The notes under the pieces: generated by a model | Database searches by the model: none | Seen by the model: only the letters and a program-made list of their open reading frames with translations | Told to the model about the DNA's origin: nothing | Source of the DNA: CAZUZD01 sp964624465 | Lineage (GTDB): Bacteria; Planctomycetota; Planctomycetia; Isosphaerales; Isosphaeraceae | Assembly: GCA_964624465.1 (NCBI GenBank) | Contig: CAZUZD010000391.1 | Span: forward strand, 1-5,501 | Direction: 5' to 3' | DNA: 5,501 nt | Part shown: in pieces, positions 3,392 to 5,501 of the stretch | Numbering within the stretch: the stretch's first letter is position 1 | How the letters are laid out: every line of letters starts with the position of its first letter | Position numbers and translations under genes: made by a program

Positions 3392-5501
3392 ATGTCCATG
3401 GACCTGAACGGGGTGACGCCGCCGCGGCGGCGCCTGGGGCGGCGGCTGGCCTGGGGCGCCGGGGTGCTGGGGCTCGTCGCGCTGGCGCTGGGGGCGGCCC
3501 TGCCCTGGCTGCTGGGCACCGGCCCGGCGCGGGGCTGGTTGCTGGCACGGGCCACGGCCGCGCTGGCGCCCGGGGCCTTCGAGGTCGATCGGTTCCGCTG
3601 GTCGTGGACCGGCCCGACCGAGCTGACCGGCCTGGTGCTCCGCGACCGCGACGGCGACCGCGTCGTCTCGGCCCCGCGCGCCGTCTGGGACCGCAACCTC
3701 TGGCAGATCCTCACCGACCGGGCGCATCTGGGCACGCTCACCCTGGAGGGGGGCCAGCTCGACGTCGAGCGGCAGGCCGACGGCTCGATCGACCTGATCG
3801 AGGTCCTGAAGCCGGTGCTGAGCCCCGACCCGGAGAACTCGCTGCGGATCAAGGTCGTCGACGGCACGCTCCGGCTGCGGGCGCCCAACCTGGCCGAGCC
3901 GATCGAGGGCCGCGACTTCGTGCTCGACTTCATCCGGCCGTCGGCCCCCGAGCCGATCACCGCCGAGTTTTCCCTCGCCGGCGCCGCCGCGCCCGACGGC
4001 TCGGGACCGGCGACGGCCAGCGGCCGGGTCCGCTACGGCCGCTGGGAGCCCTCGCCCGAGGGGCCGCACCCGCTGAGCGCCGAGCTCACGACGCACGCCT
4101 GGCCGCTGGCGCTCGACCTGGGCGAGCTGACCTGGCGCGGCCGGGTCGGCGGCACGGTCCGCCCCGCGCTGGCCGACGGCCGCTGGAGCGCCTCGGGCGA
4201 CACGACCCTGGGCGGCTTCGACCTGGCGGGGCCGGCCCTGAAGGGGGACCGCCTGGAGCTGGAGGCGGTGACCGCGGGCTTCGACGTGGCCCAGACCGGG
4301 GACGGCTGGCGGGCGTCGCGGCTGAACCTCGAGGCCGGGGTCCTGAACCTGGCGGGCACCGGCGCCTGGCCGCCGGCGGCTGTCTCGACCGAGGCCACCG
4401 ACCTGCACGGCCGCGTCGACCTGGCCGAGCTGGCGCGTCGCCTGCCCCACCTGCTGCGGCTCCGCGAGGGGCTGACCCTCGACCGGGGCGCGGCGACCTT
4501 CGCCGTGAAGTCGAGCGCCGGCGGCGGCCAGTCGGTCTGGGACGCGACGGCCGAGCTGACCGACCTGGCCGCCACGCACGAGGGCAAGCCGATCGCGCTG
4601 GAGCTGCCGGCGAAGCTGGGCGCCCGGCTCGTCGGCGCCGCCGACACCGTGACCCTGGAGCGGTTCGACGTCTCGACCGCGTTCCTGCAGGCGACCGGCT
4701 CGGGCGACGTGGACCGGGGGATCACCGTCGACGGCAAACTCGACCTGGCGGCCCTGCGGCGGCAGGCGGCGGCGCTGGTGGACGTCGGCGACCTGCAGGC
4801 CGTCGGCACCGGCGAGTTCCGCGCCGGCTACCGTCGCCAGGAGGGGACGTATGCCGCCACCTTCGGGATGGACCTGGCCGGCCTCGACCTGAACCGGACG
4901 ATCCGCGCCGACAGGGCCCGGATCGAGGGGAACGTGCAGGGCCCGGCCGACGCCCGCGGGCTGCCCACCGGCTGGTCGGGCGGGAAATTCCAGGCGAAGG
5001 GGGGCGACCTGAACGCCACGGCCGAGGTCACCAGCCGCGACGGTCGGCCGGACGCGATCGACGCCACGGTGACCACCCCCGTGCGCCGCGGCGAGGCGCT
5101 CGGCCAGGCCGATGCCCGCCTCAAGGCCAGGCGCGACGGCGAGGCCTGGGCCGTGTCCGAGGCGGTCGTCGGCCTCACGCCGCCGCGGGCCTGGTTCGTC
5201 ACCGACCGCGCCGAGCTGGCCATGACCGGCCGGTACGACCCGCAGGCCGGCACCCTGGCGCTGACGAACCTCCGGCCCGCCGCCGGCGCGGAGCCGCTGA
5301 CGCTGGGGCCCGAGGGCGTGCAGGTCACCGGCCTGAATGGCGGGGCGTTCCGGGCGACGGCCGGCCTGCGCGGCGACGTCGGGGCCGGCGCGCGGGTGCT
5401 CTGGGCCTGGACCGGCGAGCCCCCCGCCCTGCCCGACCCGACCGGCGCCTGGACGCTCGGCCTGGAGGCCCGGCCTGACGGCGCCGACCGGACCGGGTTC
5501 C
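3392..5501 (+). CDS. AsmA/TamB-like membrane-anchored envelope protein (3' end outside window)
   Basis: An uninterrupted frame of 703 codons that runs off the right edge, beginning MSMDLNGVTPPRRRLGRRLA. ATG at 3392 is the first ATG after an in-frame stop at 3320-3322 and has GAGG 6 nt upstream; ATG 3398 is the alternative. A basic patch (R12-R18) precedes one membrane helix (about 19-41), suggesting a cytoplasmic N-terminus and a large periplasmic body. After the helix come segments typical of AsmA/TamB proteins: an amphipathic stretch with FEVDRFRWSWTGPTELTGL (63-81), LRDRDGDRVVSAPRAVWD (83-100) and LGTLTLEGGQLDVERQADGS (113-132). The remainder is a long series of predicted beta-strands rich in Gly, Asp and Leu, with LTLE-, LDLA- and G-T-G-x-like turns and no cysteine-rich or catalytic motif. 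AsmA-like proteins are thought to help move lipids or insert proteins at the outer membrane; that role is family knowledge, not visible here. Homology is judged by architecture, so a generic beta-repeat protein is possible. Three modules of roughly 104-118 residues look repeated (around W265, W383 and Y487). The product is divergent from the lipoprotein gene. Confidence 0.82.
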   Translation, partial: MSMDLNGVTPPRRRLGRRLAWGAGVLGLVALALGAALPWLLGTGPARGWLLARATAALAPGAFEVDRFRWSWTGPTELTGLVLRDRDGDRVVSAPRAVWDRNLWQILTDRAHLGTLTLEGGQLDVERQADGSIDLIEVLKPVLSPDPENSLRIKVVDGTLRLRAPNLAEPIEGRDFVLDFIRPSAPEPITAEFSLAGAAAPDGSGPATASGRVRYGRWEPSPEGPHPLSAELTTHAWPLALDLGELTWRGRVGGTVRPALADGRWSASGDTTLGGFDLAGPALKGDRLELEAVTAGFDVAQTGDGWRASRLNLEAGVLNLAGTGAWPPAAVSTEATDLHGRVDLAELARRLPHLLRLREGLTLDRGAATFAVKSSAGGGQSVWDATAELTDLAATHEGKPIALELPAKLGARLVGAADTVTLERFDVSTAFLQATGSGDVDRGITVDGKLDLAALRRQAAALVDVGDLQAVGTGEFRAGYRRQEGTYAATFGMDLAGLDLNRTIRADRARIEGNVQGPADARGLPTGWSGGKFQAKGGDLNATAEVTSRDGRPDAIDATVTTPVRRGEALGQADARLKARRDGEAWAVSEAVVGLTPPRAWFVTDRAELAMTGRYDPQAGTLALTNLRPAAGAEPLTLGPEGVQVTGLNGGAFRATAGLRGDVGAGARVLWAWTGEPPALPDPTGAWTLGLEARPDGADRTGF

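Noticed and set aside
3213..3407. 64-codon plus-strand ORF just before and overlapping the AsmA-like start
   Set aside because: TTG start, many codons ending in A or T unlike the real genes nearby, no convincing ribosome binding site and no recognisable protein features.
3080..4579. 499-codon minus-strand open frame opposite the AsmA-like gene
   Set aside because: Gln/Arg/Gly/Pro-rich product without domains. The plus-strand frame over the same bases has a start with a ribosome binding site, a membrane helix and coherent beta-strand text.
3604..5478. 624-codon plus-strand open frame
   Set aside because: It lies in a different frame within the AsmA-like gene and encodes almost only Arg, Gly, Pro, Ala and Asp; it is a shadow of the true frame beginning at 3392.
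1..5501. CRISPR array, tRNA/rRNA, insertion sequence or phage genes
   Set aside because: I saw no regularly spaced repeats, cloverleaf-like segments, transposase motifs, terminal inverted repeats or phage proteins on either strand.

Overview
The window is very GC-rich DNA with almost exclusively G/C-ending codons, and it looks like a chromosomal segment of a planctomycete, probably of the Isosphaeraceae/Gemmatales type. The strongest evidence is a DUF1559 pseudopilin-like protein: it has a class III prepilin signal, an H-P-G-G-A-N-V-x-F-x-D-G motif near the C-terminus and an E-V-I-S-A-D-x-Y-type ending. It lies next to a small lipoprotein with a carboxypeptidase-regulatory-like fold. This pairing is a hallmark of planctomycete genomes, where DUF1559 is hugely expanded. 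The taxonomic call is inference from gene families and composition, since no marker gene is present.

Layout. Four genes lie on the minus strand, read from right to left. They are a lipoprotein (2961-2449), the DUF1559 protein (2326-1337), a previously easy-to-miss 40-residue very basic protein (1145-1023) and a HAD subfamily IIA (NagD-like) phosphatase (851-63). On the plus strand a long AsmA/TamB-like membrane-anchored protein starts at 3392 and runs off the right edge with at least 703 codons and no stop. A 430-bp divergent intergenic region (2962-3391) separates the two directions. It holds an abrupt AT-rich island (28% GC over 60 bp), a TTGAC-N16-GTCAA inverted repeat and overlapping promoter-like hexamers for both directions.

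How the genes may work together. The lipoprotein and DUF1559 protein probably form one expression unit for surface or envelope proteins. Two small hairpins lie in the 122-bp gap between them, and a strong 13-bp GC hairpin lies after the DUF1559 stop, so the small basic protein and the phosphatase downstream may be a separate or read-through unit. The AsmA-like gene also acts at the envelope, but no sequence evidence ties it functionally to the pseudopilin genes beyond the shared divergent promoter region.

Overall this is a fairly ordinary planctomycete locus. I see no phage, IS, CRISPR, tRNA or rRNA. The observations most worth a second look are the 40-residue basic protein, the AT-rich divergent control region, the tandem hairpins between lipoprotein and pseudopilin, and an internal repeat in the AsmA-like protein.
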